From Chloroflexota bacterium (lineage in GTDB: Bacteria > Chloroflexota > Dehalococcoidia > Lucifugimonadales > UBA826): 52,345 nucleotides of DNA. The stretch covers positions 1-52,345 of the forward strand of contig PBKS01000018.1 of the NCBI GenBank assembly GCA_002722155.1, read 5' to 3'. The notes under the pieces are model-generated. The model saw only the letters and a list, made by a program, of their open reading frames with translations, was not told where the DNA came from and made no database searches. The number at the start of each line of letters is the position of its first letter. Within the stretch, counting starts at the first letter, position 1. Below are positions 17,456 through 25,492 of the stretch, piece after piece. The translations under genes and the position numbers were made by a program.

Positions 17456-18661
17456 TCAGTCAGACATCGCTGAATACACCAGTGAACGCAACTCTCTTCG
17501 CACATTGAACTGACTAGAAGGTAAGAGTTGGGTCATAAATACCACCGCCATATCTTCCAACGGATCGATCCAAAAAGCTGTGCTTGCAGCTCCACCCCAT
17601 GCCAATTCTCCTACGCTACCCGATACCTGTGAAGCTGCAGGATCTAATAAAACCGAAAATCCTAATCCGAAACCGACTCCAGTATATGAAGTTTCACTCC
17701 AACGTCCATACGCGCAACTTCTCAAATCCTTGCCATTCTCTAGATGGTTTGAACGCATCAAATCTAAAGTCTTGCGACTTATTATCCTATGATCTTTTGA
17801 TTCACCACCATTTAGAATCATTTTACAAAAAGACATATAATCATCCAAAGTAGAAACAAGCCCTCCTCCTCCAGAAAGAACCTTTGGTAGGGTCAAATAT
17901 GTGCCTGTAATAGCGTCATCCACTAGTTTGGGTTGTTTCAGTTCGCGGTGCTGGTAACACGATGCCAGACGGGATTTTTTACCAGATGGAACATAAAACC
18001 CTGTATCAACCATATTTAATGGTTCAAATATTTCCGTTTTAAGAAATTCATCCAGAGTTTTACCAGTTATTACCTCTATAAGATAACCACACACATCTGT
18101 CGACACTGAATAATTCCAAGCCTTCCCAGGGGAAAATTCTAGAGGAATGCTGGCCAGCGACTCTACAAATTCCTCTAGGCTCTCTTGTGACTCTTTTTCA
18201 ATACCAAGCTGACGATAGGCTTCATCTACACTAGTACGTTCCATAAACCCGTACGTTAAGCCTGACTGATGAGTCAGCAAATCACGCATTGTCATTTCCC
18301 TTTCAGGACTACTTGTCATGAAATTCCCTATTGCACCCTCTTGGTAAACTTGAAAATCACGAAAGGATGGTATGTAATCAGAAACAGGATCATCTAATTG
18401 AAAAAAACCCCTTTCGTAGAGTGTCATCAGGGCTACTGAGGTTATCGGCTTAGTCATCGAATATACACGGAATATGGTATCCCGCTTGATGGGTCTTTTT
18501 CCTTCTCGATCCATCAACCCCAACCCAGATACATATCCTAGCTCACCTCCTCTATATATACCCATGAGTGTTCCAATATATCGGTTGGTGTCTATGTACT
18601 TACGCTGTAAATGCTCCTCGATGAAAGCAAGCCTTTCTGGGGCAAATCCAAAGTCATTCAT
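17456..18661 (-). CDS. Serine hydrolase of the beta-lactamase (class C)/EstB family
   Basis: This 401-residue serine hydrolase carries S-x-x-K as SMTK (S68, K71 by my count) within FRVYSMTKPITSVALM. The second-motif tyrosine lies in WNYSVSTDVCGYLIE, giving Y-S-V rather than Y-x-N. A C-terminal WGGAASTAFWIDP takes the place of the KTG/HTG box. This pattern is more typical of esterases and D-aminopeptidase-like members than of true beta-lactamases. No signal peptide is visible, so it is probably cytoplasmic. The ATG is at 18661. It converges on the DEAD-box gene with a 7-nt gap. The physiological substrate is unknown. Confidence 0.88.
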   Translation of the reverse strand: MNDFGFAPERLAFIEEHLQRKYIDTNRYIGTLMGIYRGGELGYVSGLGLMDREGKRPIKRDTIFRVYSMTKPITSVALMTLYERGFFQLDDPVSDYIPSFRDFQVYQEGAIGNFMTSSPEREMTMRDLLTHQSGLTYGFMERTSVDEAYRQLGIEKESQESLEEFVESLASIPLEFSPGKAWNYSVSTDVCGYLIEVITGKTLDEFLKTEIFEPLNMVDTGFYVPSGKKSRLASCYQHRELKQPKLVDDAITGTYLTLPKVLSGGGGLVSTLDDYMSFCKMILNGGESKDHRIISRKTLDLMRSNHLENGKDLRSCAYGRWSETSYTGVGFGLGFSVLLDPAASQVSGSVGELAWGGAASTAFWIDPLEDMAVVFMTQLLPSSQFNVRRELRSLVYSAMSD

Positions 18662-18863
18662 ATTAAATTAACCTTTTTCTCATTAAAAATATTCCTTCTG
18701 AAACGATTTTCCTCTATCTTACTAATCGTTTTCTGTCACACTCTTTTCAGATTAATAGCTGCCTTGGTGAGGATAGGTAGACTTTTTTACTCTTAAACAG
18801 CGACAATGATATTTAGGGTCTTTATTGCCTTTATCTATAAAAGATTGATGATAAGAAGTCAAT

Positions 18864-19964
18864 TTGTTCAAAAAAGTTTTCTACATATTACCCATCTTAT
18901 TCATCTATTTTTCTTTGATATTCTGTCAGAATGATTCTTTTGATACTGGACGGAATATTGTCGGTAGTCAAACCACACCTATTACGAATACCTACGACAG
19001 TCCAGATAAGATCGTCAAAGCAACAGTACAAGCGCGACTAGACATATTTGAAATTAGCCAGGCTGTAAATGACCAACTATCGATAGCATTAACAGCGACA
19101 TCTGTTGCTTTGCATGGCACCCCTACAGTTACAAAAACACCTTTGCCAACAGCTACAGTTACCCCATTACCGACCTCTACAAACACTCCAACTCCTCTTC
19201 CTACTTATACCCCGTTCCCGACTTACACCCCTGTACCGACGCATACAACAACTCCTCCGACCTACACTCCTGAACCAACACATACACCTTCCCCACAACC
19301 TACTCGAACCGCTACAAATACTCCAACGCCTACCGCCATTCCAACCATTACACCAACACCAACTGCTACGGCAATGAATATTTTGGAGAGCGCAAGTAAA
19401 AAAGTGGTTAAAATCATATCCGGCACAAGTGGCGGCAGCGGGGTATTAGTATCAAGCGGAAATGACCAAACTACCCTGGTTGTAACAAACGAACACGTTA
19501 TTGAAAATGCTTCAGACATGCTCATAGAATTGCACGATGAAAGTAAATATGAAGGCCTTATCCTATTTGAAGACCTAGAAATAGATATCGCCATAATTGA
19601 GATAAATGCCGCCAACCTCGAATGTTTCCCAATAATTCTTGGAGGCTCGCCTAATATTGGAATGGATGTATATGCTTTGGGTTACCCGCTTAACGCAAAT
19701 TACTCGGTTACTTCAGGTATAGTGTCGGCCAATCTATACGAAGAGAAAAGTGGTATACAGATGGTTCAAACTGATGCAGCCCTAAATCCAGGTAACAGTG
19801 GAGGGGCCTTGATTACTAGTGAAGGTAACCTAATAGGAATTAATACGAGTAGAAAGGAGGAAACCTCATCCGGGCGGATCATCAACAACATTGGGTACGC
19901 TACGCTGATTGATGAGGTATACAACCGAACACCTCATCTCTTCACAATTGACACAAGCAATTAA
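18864..19964 (+). CDS. Secreted or lipid-anchored S1C serine protease with Thr/Pro-rich stalk
   Basis: This 366-residue exported protease has an N-terminal hydrophobic segment (residues 5-20) followed by Cys21 in LIFC. That is a poor lipobox because Phe stands at -1, so it may be a lipoprotein or a membrane anchor. A stalk at about 85-170 is made of repeated TP, PT and YTP units. The C-terminal 195 residues form a trypsin-like domain: SGGSGVLVSS, His211 in TNEHV, Asp241 in EIDIAII and Ser312 in NPGNSGGAL, a complete triad. No PDZ domain follows, unlike DegP. The start is TTG, weakly supported. It converges on the transketolase-like gene with a 15-nt gap. Confidence 0.88.
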   Translation: MFKKVFYILPILFIYFSLIFCQNDSFDTGRNIVGSQTTPITNTYDSPDKIVKATVQARLDIFEISQAVNDQLSIALTATSVALHGTPTVTKTPLPTATVTPLPTSTNTPTPLPTYTPFPTYTPVPTHTTTPPTYTPEPTHTPSPQPTRTATNTPTPTAIPTITPTPTATAMNILESASKKVVKIISGTSGGSGVLVSSGNDQTTLVVTNEHVIENASDMLIELHDESKYEGLILFEDLEIDIAIIEINAANLECFPIILGGSPNIGMDVYALGYPLNANYSVTSGIVSANLYEEKSGIQMVQTDAALNPGNSGGALITSEGNLIGINTSRKEETSSGRIINNIGYATLIDEVYNRTPHLFTIDTSN

Positions 19965-19979
19965 TATTTTCCAAGCCCT

Positions 19980-22511
19980 CTAACCTAATAACAACTCCGA
20001 CTGTCTTTTCATTCTTTCAGAATGCTCATTGGCAAATTTGGCTACCGCATCAAAAATAGAACTTGGATCCAGTCGGGCTTCTTTCAAGACTTCCCCCTCA
20101 GATCCCCCACTCAACCAAACATCGTCATGGTCAGACACAAGTGAGTATTCTTCCGTAAGTGGTCCAACTCCGGTGACAGGCCACATCCTCTTTGTTCCAG
20201 TACTAACTATCATCATATTGTACTTAGCCGATTCAGGAAGTACCTCATCTCTGTATTGCTTCGATTGCCTATTAAATAATTCCTCGGAAACAGCCGCTAT
20301 GATTCGCACATTATGACCCGCATTCTGTATATCATCCATTTGAGCCACTAAATTACTGGTACAAGATGAGCCTTGAACTACTATATACCCTTCCTTGGGT
20401 TTGTTAGGATCAAAATCCTTTAATATGTAGAATCCCTTCGCAGCAGCTTTTATATCCGTATCAGCCAATCTGGCTCTATCCACCACTGGAAAATCAGGAC
20501 GGGCAACTTCAAGAACTATCACTCCCACTTTAGGGTCTCTTGCTGCTATTTCAGCAGCAGCCAGATATCCGGGAGCCACGTCATTGTAATCCCAAAAATT
20601 CAAATTTATTACTTGATCCCTAGGAAAAAGCTTCCAAACTTGCGGAGAGAAAATCCCGAAATGGGTCCGCGCGTCTGCAGCAGTTTCAGGTCCGGAGTGC
20701 CCGGCCAGAATATTCAAGACTCCCAACCTAAAGGGACTGTCTTGGTTTTGCTGGCTCCACACCCTAACAGGTAAATACATAAGAGGAGTAAAGGCTCCAT
20801 AGGTTCCACTCAAGGCCCAGACACCCGAATGTTTTTCCGGATCTAATGAGGCCGATTGACTAACTAGGCCTACCGCTGTGGATACATTACCGGCTTCCTG
20901 TATCGCCGAACGAAGCCGAATGCCTGCTGGATTCGTAACGGGATCGAACTCTCCCCATATGGAACCTTTTTCCACATTTATTGAATCAGCCAAATCGGCT
21001 GCAGCCAAAACAAGCCTATTGTCAGTTACATAATTGACCCATTTTACAATCTCAGAAATCGCTCTCCTGCTACCTTTCTCTACCCCAGGTTCTTCGAACA
21101 TCTTTATTTCTAATTCTTTCTGTTCCCCAGATATAGGATTGGTGGCTGTCACGGTTTTCGGCTCAATGGACAGATTTCTGTAATCTAACCTGTCATCCAA
21201 AAATGGATCTTTAGTGACATCCATTCTAGTCATCAGATTATCTTTAACCTGTTCTCCAATTTCGACCAAGCGATCAGCGACCCAATCTCCCAGTCCATTT
21301 TGATCTAATACAGACATCACAACATCTATATTCTCTTTATATTGGATTAGTCGTTCTTTTTCATCGATTATAGCGCCATCTCCGATACCTTTGAATTTAA
21401 CACCATATCTATTCTCGAAGGTGGAAGCCAGTGCGGCAAAATAGTCGGAATTCATAGCAAAAGTGTATGGGTGACTTTTATAACTGGTTATTTGATTTCC
21501 ATAACCAGGTATTTGCCCATTTTCTGCTCCAGGCCACCATCCTTTTGTCGTTTTGCCTACCAATATCATAGGTCTGCGATCGGAGGGGTCTGTATCTTCC
21601 ATGGCCTTAAAAGCAGCTACTACCTGTTCCATGTCATTCGCATCGTCTACAGTAAAAACATTCCAACCGTAGGAAGTCCATTGATCCACTATTCTATACG
21701 AATCGTACTGAGGTTGTATCACGCCTCCAACCAGTTCATCATCAATCCCCGCGTTGTTATAGGACATCAACACACGTAATCGTTTTCCGACCTGCTGTGC
21801 AACGGCCTGGGTTTTCATCTCTTGTGAATGACCCGAGGTCATGGCAAATTCACCCTCCACCGCCATTATCTTTGGAGAGTCTGAAGCTCCGATAATGTCC
21901 CAAAAGGTAGCTTTGCCTGCAGCAGTTGCTATACCTATACCGGAAGGTCCGCCATTAACATCATTTGTGACATCTGTACTTTCGGAGTGGCCAGATAAAG
22001 CCCGAATTCCTCTAATCTTAGCTTGCTGCATAGCAGGATGATCTGAAAGCCCGTTTTCCGACAAAATGCTTTCCATACCCCGTTTTGATCTTCTAAATCC
22101 TATACAATCTATCGGCAATAAGGTTTGGTCGTAATCAGCCAGATACTTTTTATTGCCTGTATTTTCGTATTTTCTGTACAGTGCCTCACCCAACACCATC
22201 CATAGTGCGTATGTAACGGGGGCGTTGTGCCCTCCCGCCAACATAAATTTGTCAGAATATGGATGCTTTGGTCGCCGGTAATCATATTTCAATCCGCCCA
22301 AATCTGGACCAATTAGGTGAGATGCGACGGTGTATGGCGTATATGCCAACGGTCCACCAAAATGGCCTGTCTGGCAATAGTTTCCCATCAAAACCAATGT
22401 CATCGCTGTGACAAAGGAAACGTCATCTAAATATTGTTTATCAAAATTGGGTAGAGTCACTTCACGTGCATCAAGAACTGATGACAATGTGACCGTGCTT
22501 ACTTTGGGCAT
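19980..22511 (-). CDS. Transketolase-family thiamine-diphosphate-dependent enzyme
   Basis: This 843-residue protein contains a transketolase N-terminal ThDP-binding domain, a pyrimidine-binding domain (from about 500) and a C-terminal domain. Supporting blocks are GHFGGPLAYTPYTVA, the SGHSESTDVTNDVNGGPSG stretch, and the ThDP/Mg region MAVEGEF with YNNAG 30-odd residues on. The canonical GDGE reads VEGE here. It is longer than classical transketolase (about 660) and closer in size to E1-type alpha-ketoacid dehydrogenases. The true reaction could be a ketol transfer or an alpha-ketoacid decarboxylation. It is monocistronic, with an upstream gap of 178 bp. Confidence 0.78.
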   Translation of the reverse strand: MPKVSTVTLSSVLDAREVTLPNFDKQYLDDVSFVTAMTLVLMGNYCQTGHFGGPLAYTPYTVASHLIGPDLGGLKYDYRRPKHPYSDKFMLAGGHNAPVTYALWMVLGEALYRKYENTGNKKYLADYDQTLLPIDCIGFRRSKRGMESILSENGLSDHPAMQQAKIRGIRALSGHSESTDVTNDVNGGPSGIGIATAAGKATFWDIIGASDSPKIMAVEGEFAMTSGHSQEMKTQAVAQQVGKRLRVLMSYNNAGIDDELVGGVIQPQYDSYRIVDQWTSYGWNVFTVDDANDMEQVVAAFKAMEDTDPSDRRPMILVGKTTKGWWPGAENGQIPGYGNQITSYKSHPYTFAMNSDYFAALASTFENRYGVKFKGIGDGAIIDEKERLIQYKENIDVVMSVLDQNGLGDWVADRLVEIGEQVKDNLMTRMDVTKDPFLDDRLDYRNLSIEPKTVTATNPISGEQKELEIKMFEEPGVEKGSRRAISEIVKWVNYVTDNRLVLAAADLADSINVEKGSIWGEFDPVTNPAGIRLRSAIQEAGNVSTAVGLVSQSASLDPEKHSGVWALSGTYGAFTPLMYLPVRVWSQQNQDSPFRLGVLNILAGHSGPETAADARTHFGIFSPQVWKLFPRDQVINLNFWDYNDVAPGYLAAAEIAARDPKVGVIVLEVARPDFPVVDRARLADTDIKAAAKGFYILKDFDPNKPKEGYIVVQGSSCTSNLVAQMDDIQNAGHNVRIIAAVSEELFNRQSKQYRDEVLPESAKYNMMIVSTGTKRMWPVTGVGPLTEEYSLVSDHDDVWLSGGSEGEVLKEARLDPSSIFDAVAKFANEHSERMKRQSELLLG

Positions 22512-22592
22512 CTGCTAATTACGTCCTGTTTATTATTTACCGTCATTTCATTTTCTATACCTAGAATCTATATATCAACTCAGATTTACCTT

Positions 22593-22608
22593 AAAAGGCG
22601 TCCCTTTT
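22593..22608. terminator. Weak hairpin between the amidase and ThDP-enzyme genes
   Basis: AAAAGG and CCTTTT can pair over a 4-nt loop, with a four-T run on the amidase-transcript side. The stem is only 6 bp, so this is a weak candidate terminator for the amidase message. The surrounding 178-bp gap shows nothing else I can support. Confidence 0.25.
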
Positions 22609-22688
22609 GATGCTCATAGGTAGAAACCGGCCATTGAATCTTATTGGAGGTCAGTCTTCCAGTCAACCAAATTACGCGATGAGATAAG

Positions 22689-24122
22689 TCACTCAAATGG
22701 ATGGAAATCTATCAAATTTATGGACTTCTCATAAGTTCTGGCTATGCGACAAAGAAGCTCTTCTGACAAAGGATGTCCTGAGATCTGAATACTAAGTGGC
22801 AAGGCATCATCGTTTAAGCCCGCCGGGACTGACACCGTCGGATACCCGTTGTAATCAAATGGCACGGTGAACCTCTGAAAGGAAGTTCCCCTTCGATCAT
22901 CCATAGGACCATAGCTAATAGAATCATCGACGTCGTGGGGTGGTTTTATCACTGTTGGAGACAACATAGCGGTTATTCCATTAAATGCTTCTCGAATTCT
23001 GCCATTACACAATTCCCTTTCGCGAGAAGCGTCTATGTAATCTTGAGCTGAAACAGAAGTACCGTGCTGTAGCCAACCTCTAAACCAGAGACCATATTCT
23101 TCAGATCTCTCAGGGAAAAATTCAGAATGGGCGTTGAATGCTTCAGCAGTACATATTGTCTTCCAAGCGGGTAAAAATGCATCAATGCCTTCCAAATCGA
23201 TATTTTTAATTGTTGCCCCGTGGTACCTTAAAATATCAGCAGCATCGTGAACAGCCTTCACAACCTCCTTGTCGACACCTTCTTCTGAGTAAACTTCCGA
23301 ATATCCTATTATGACACCATTTAAATCTGTCTTTTCAATATCCTCAAAATGAGGCGGCACGACGGGAAGAGTCGTAAGATCATTAACGTCGAATCCGGAC
23401 AAAGCCTGCAGAATAAGAGCAGCATCTCTGACGTCCCGAGTCATCGGACCTACATGGTCTAAAGTCTGTCCTAAATCCAAAACACCGTATCTACTCACTC
23501 TGCCATATGTTGGTTTAATCCCTACTAGGCCACATGCTGCTGATGGAAATCTAATGGATCCTCCTGTATCACTACCAAGGGATCCTGTACAAAGTCCGGC
23601 AGCTGTTGAAACTCCCGAACCGCTGGATGAAGAGCCGGTCCATTTTTTAATATCCCATGGATTTTTAGGCACAGCTCTTCGCGGGTTGTATCCGCCCATC
23701 GCTCCTTCCGTAAGATTTAATTTACCGAGAATCACTGCTCCGAATGACCGTAATTTAGAAACGACTGTCGCATCATGATTTGGAATATTCTCCTCCAATA
23801 CGGCAGTGCCTCCCATGGTCCTAATTCCTTTGGTATAACACAAATCCTTAACTGCGATGGGAATCCCATGAAGAGGTCCACGAATATGATTTCTGGACCA
23901 TTCTTCCGACAAAATTTCTGCCTGTTTTAACGCCTCATTTCCCATAACAGTTGCATAGCTTAGATAAGTTGGATCGAGAACTTCGATCCGTTTCAAAAAA
24001 TGTTCCGTTATGGTACTTGCGGTTTGTTCCCCAGAAGAGTAAGAAGCTGTAATCTCTTGAATGTTTTGGTAATGAATTTGATCTTTACTCAAATTTCTAT
24101 CCACAATGCCTACATCTTTCAT
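22689..24122 (-). CDS. Amidase (amidase-signature family)
   Basis: A protein of about 477 residues from the amidase-signature family, which hydrolyses amides with a Ser-cisSer-Lys triad. The lysine is in IAVKDLCYTKG (about K92 from this start). The Gly/Ser-rich signature is TGSSSSGSGVSTAAGLCTGS, followed by SDTGGSIRFPSAACG with the nucleophile, and GLVGIKPTYGRVSR. It could be an indole-acetamide or aryl-acylamidase type, or a GatA homolog without GatB/GatC neighbours. The start is uncertain: an ATG at 24173 would overlap the small upstream gene by 77 nt. The ATG at 24122, GTG at 24105 or TTG at 24093 fit better. The preceding small gene suggests translational coupling. Confidence 0.9.
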   Translation of the reverse strand: MKDVGIVDRNLSKDQIHYQNIQEITASYSSGEQTASTITEHFLKRIEVLDPTYLSYATVMGNEALKQAEILSEEWSRNHIRGPLHGIPIAVKDLCYTKGIRTMGGTAVLEENIPNHDATVVSKLRSFGAVILGKLNLTEGAMGGYNPRRAVPKNPWDIKKWTGSSSSGSGVSTAAGLCTGSLGSDTGGSIRFPSAACGLVGIKPTYGRVSRYGVLDLGQTLDHVGPMTRDVRDAALILQALSGFDVNDLTTLPVVPPHFEDIEKTDLNGVIIGYSEVYSEEGVDKEVVKAVHDAADILRYHGATIKNIDLEGIDAFLPAWKTICTAEAFNAHSEFFPERSEEYGLWFRGWLQHGTSVSAQDYIDASRERELCNGRIREAFNGITAMLSPTVIKPPHDVDDSISYGPMDDRRGTSFQRFTVPFDYNGYPTVSVPAGLNDDALPLSIQISGHPLSEELLCRIARTYEKSINLIDFHPFE

Positions 24123-24291
24123 TTTCACCGGAAAATATTGTTTTGGCATCCATTTCTTGAATTGCGAAGTCAACTAGAATTCTAAAAGCCTTCGAATCAT
24201 CAGGTAACCCAAATTCTACCGCCTGCTGAGCCAACCATTCTGCTTGATCCTTCTCCACTATAAGCGTTATATCCGTCTTTTCATGGGCCAT
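24097..24291 (-). CDS. Small CxxC protein, ribbon-helix-helix-like, upstream of the amidase
   Basis: This 64-residue protein is probably real, because GGAGAGG lies at the right distance before its ATG and it precedes the amidase in the same direction. It begins with a beta-strand-like TDITLIVEKDQAEW, then two helices (AEWLAQQAVEFG and SKAFRILVDFAIQEM). This is an order reminiscent of ribbon-helix-helix repressors, and a C-terminal tail CRHCG follows. Two cysteines are too few for a zinc site alone, so a dimer or a His contribution would be needed. Its end overlaps the amidase start region by 26 nt. I do not know its function; a regulator of the amidase or a partner protein is possible. Confidence 0.65.
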   Translation of the reverse strand: MAHEKTDITLIVEKDQAEWLAQQAVEFGLPDDSKAFRILVDFAIQEMDAKTIFSGENERCRHCG

Positions 24292-24318
24292 AATTTCCTC
24301 TCCATTTCAAATTGCCCT

Positions 24319-24324
24319 ATTATA
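24319..24324 (-). promoter_or_regulatory. Possible -10 box for the small protein-amidase operon
   Basis: TATAAT on the minus strand lies 28 nt upstream of the small-protein ATG. No clear -35 is visible at standard spacing. Confidence 0.35.
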
Positions 24325-24413
24325 ACCATGAAAATTCAAACCATATGTGTTTATTTATAGAGCAAGCCTTAACACCTATAAATATGCTGACTAAAGTTAT
24401 ACGGAGGATTCAG

Positions 24414-25448
24414 ATGTCGAATGAAGATCATAATTGGGAATTTGGAGTCAGAGATGATGGACATTCAGTTATTAGTGAGGAAGACACCAAGCCGGTTATA
24501 TTGGGTGAAGGAAAATTCCAATATGAAGTATCTGGCCTAAATTGGGGAAACCTGCCAGAAGGGTGGGTATATAAAGAAGCAACCGCTGTGGATGTTGACT
24601 CTAAAGACCGAGTATATGTGTTCAATCGGGGAACAAACCCAGTGATTGTATTCGATTCAAATGGAAATGTTGTTGATTCCTGGGGAAATGGCATTTTCTC
24701 AAATCCTCACGGTATTACCGTTGGACCTGACGATGAGATTTATTGCGTAGATAACGGAGATCATACCGTTAGAAAATTTACAGCGGACGGGAAATTATTG
24801 TTAACTATAGGGAACCCCGGACAATCCGCGCCAGCAATGAGTGGCATACCCTTCGCCAGGCCAACCCACGTCGCGGTAGAACCCAATACTGGAAATTTTT
24901 ATGTTGCTGACGGCTACGCCAATGCCAGCGTACATAAATTTTCTCCTGATGGTACCTTGTTGTTTTCATGGGGAGAATCCGGAACAAATCCAGGTCAATT
25001 TAATATCGTTCATGGAGTAAATGTGGACTCAAACGGATGGGTGTACATTTCCGATAGGGAAAATCACCGAATCCAAATATTCGACAGCAAAGGCAATTTT
25101 GAAACTCAATGGGTAAACCTATCACGGGCTGCGATAACCACAATTGATTCTGGAACTGGAGAAGAGTTGATGTATGTCGGCGAATACTTTGCAGGCATCG
25201 GATCCAACGACATGGGAACAGATCTCGGACCTAGGGTTTCAATTTTGAACCTGAAAGGTGAAGTAATAGCTCGACTTGGTAGACAAAGTTACGGGGAACA
25301 AAGTGGTAGATTCTTCTCTCCTCATGGCATAGCGGTCGATTCGAAGGGTGACATATATGTTGCTGAGGTTTCATGGAGCGACTACGGAAGTCGAATGGAT
25401 CCTCCAAGAGAATTACGATCTATGCAAAAGCTAGTCAAAGTTCAATAG
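24414..25448 (+). CDS. NHL-repeat beta-propeller protein
   Basis: This protein of about 344 residues is built from NHL repeats. At least five units of the form GI/VAVD-x-D/N-G-x-(I/V)-Y-V-x-D are visible (for example AVDVDSKDRVYVFNR, VGPDDEIYCVDNGDHTVRKF, VEPNTGNFYVADGYANASVH, VDSNGWVYISDRENHRIQIF, VDSKGDIYVAEVS). The overall look resembles peptidyl-alpha-hydroxyglycine alpha-amidating lyase-like proteins. No signal peptide is seen, and the N-terminus is a short acidic segment. I place the start at ATG 24414 because GGAGG lies 6 nt upstream. The 102 nt before it can be read in frame but look non-coding. The function is unknown; binding of protein, metal or ligand is possible. Confidence 0.85.
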   Translation: MSNEDHNWEFGVRDDGHSVISEEDTKPVILGEGKFQYEVSGLNWGNLPEGWVYKEATAVDVDSKDRVYVFNRGTNPVIVFDSNGNVVDSWGNGIFSNPHGITVGPDDEIYCVDNGDHTVRKFTADGKLLLTIGNPGQSAPAMSGIPFARPTHVAVEPNTGNFYVADGYANASVHKFSPDGTLLFSWGESGTNPGQFNIVHGVNVDSNGWVYISDRENHRIQIFDSKGNFETQWVNLSRAAITTIDSGTGEELMYVGEYFAGIGSNDMGTDLGPRVSILNLKGEVIARLGRQSYGEQSGRFFSPHGIAVDSKGDIYVAEVSWSDYGSRMDPPRELRSMQKLVKVQ

Positions 25449-25487
25449 ACCGATTAGGGTCCCAGTCTCCCTGGGACCCTAATCGGT
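25449..25487. terminator. Perfect 17-bp hairpin between convergent genes
   Basis: Arms at 25449-25465 and 25471-25487 are exact inverse complements with a 5-nt loop. The hairpin sits directly after the NHL-gene stop and 5 nt before the end of the dehydratase gene, so it would act for both transcripts. No T-run follows on either strand, so it is not a textbook intrinsic terminator. It may act as an RNA-stabilising stem or a rho-assisted stop. Confidence 0.6.
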
Positions 25488-25492
25488 TCAAC

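Noticed and set aside
19120-19375. The repeated TP/PT-coding stretch as a CRISPR or tandem DNA repeat
   Set aside because: The units are irregular at the DNA level, with no spacers, and are explained by the protein stalk.
19262-19615. A Gly/Val-rich frame antisense to the Thr/Pro stalk of the protease
   Set aside because: Its Val-Gly repeats simply mirror the Thr/Pro codons of the stalk; it is not a real gene.
24312-24413. An in-frame N-terminal extension of the NHL-repeat protein
   Set aside because: GGAGG sits directly before the ATG at 24414, and the extra 34 residues look like translated leader.
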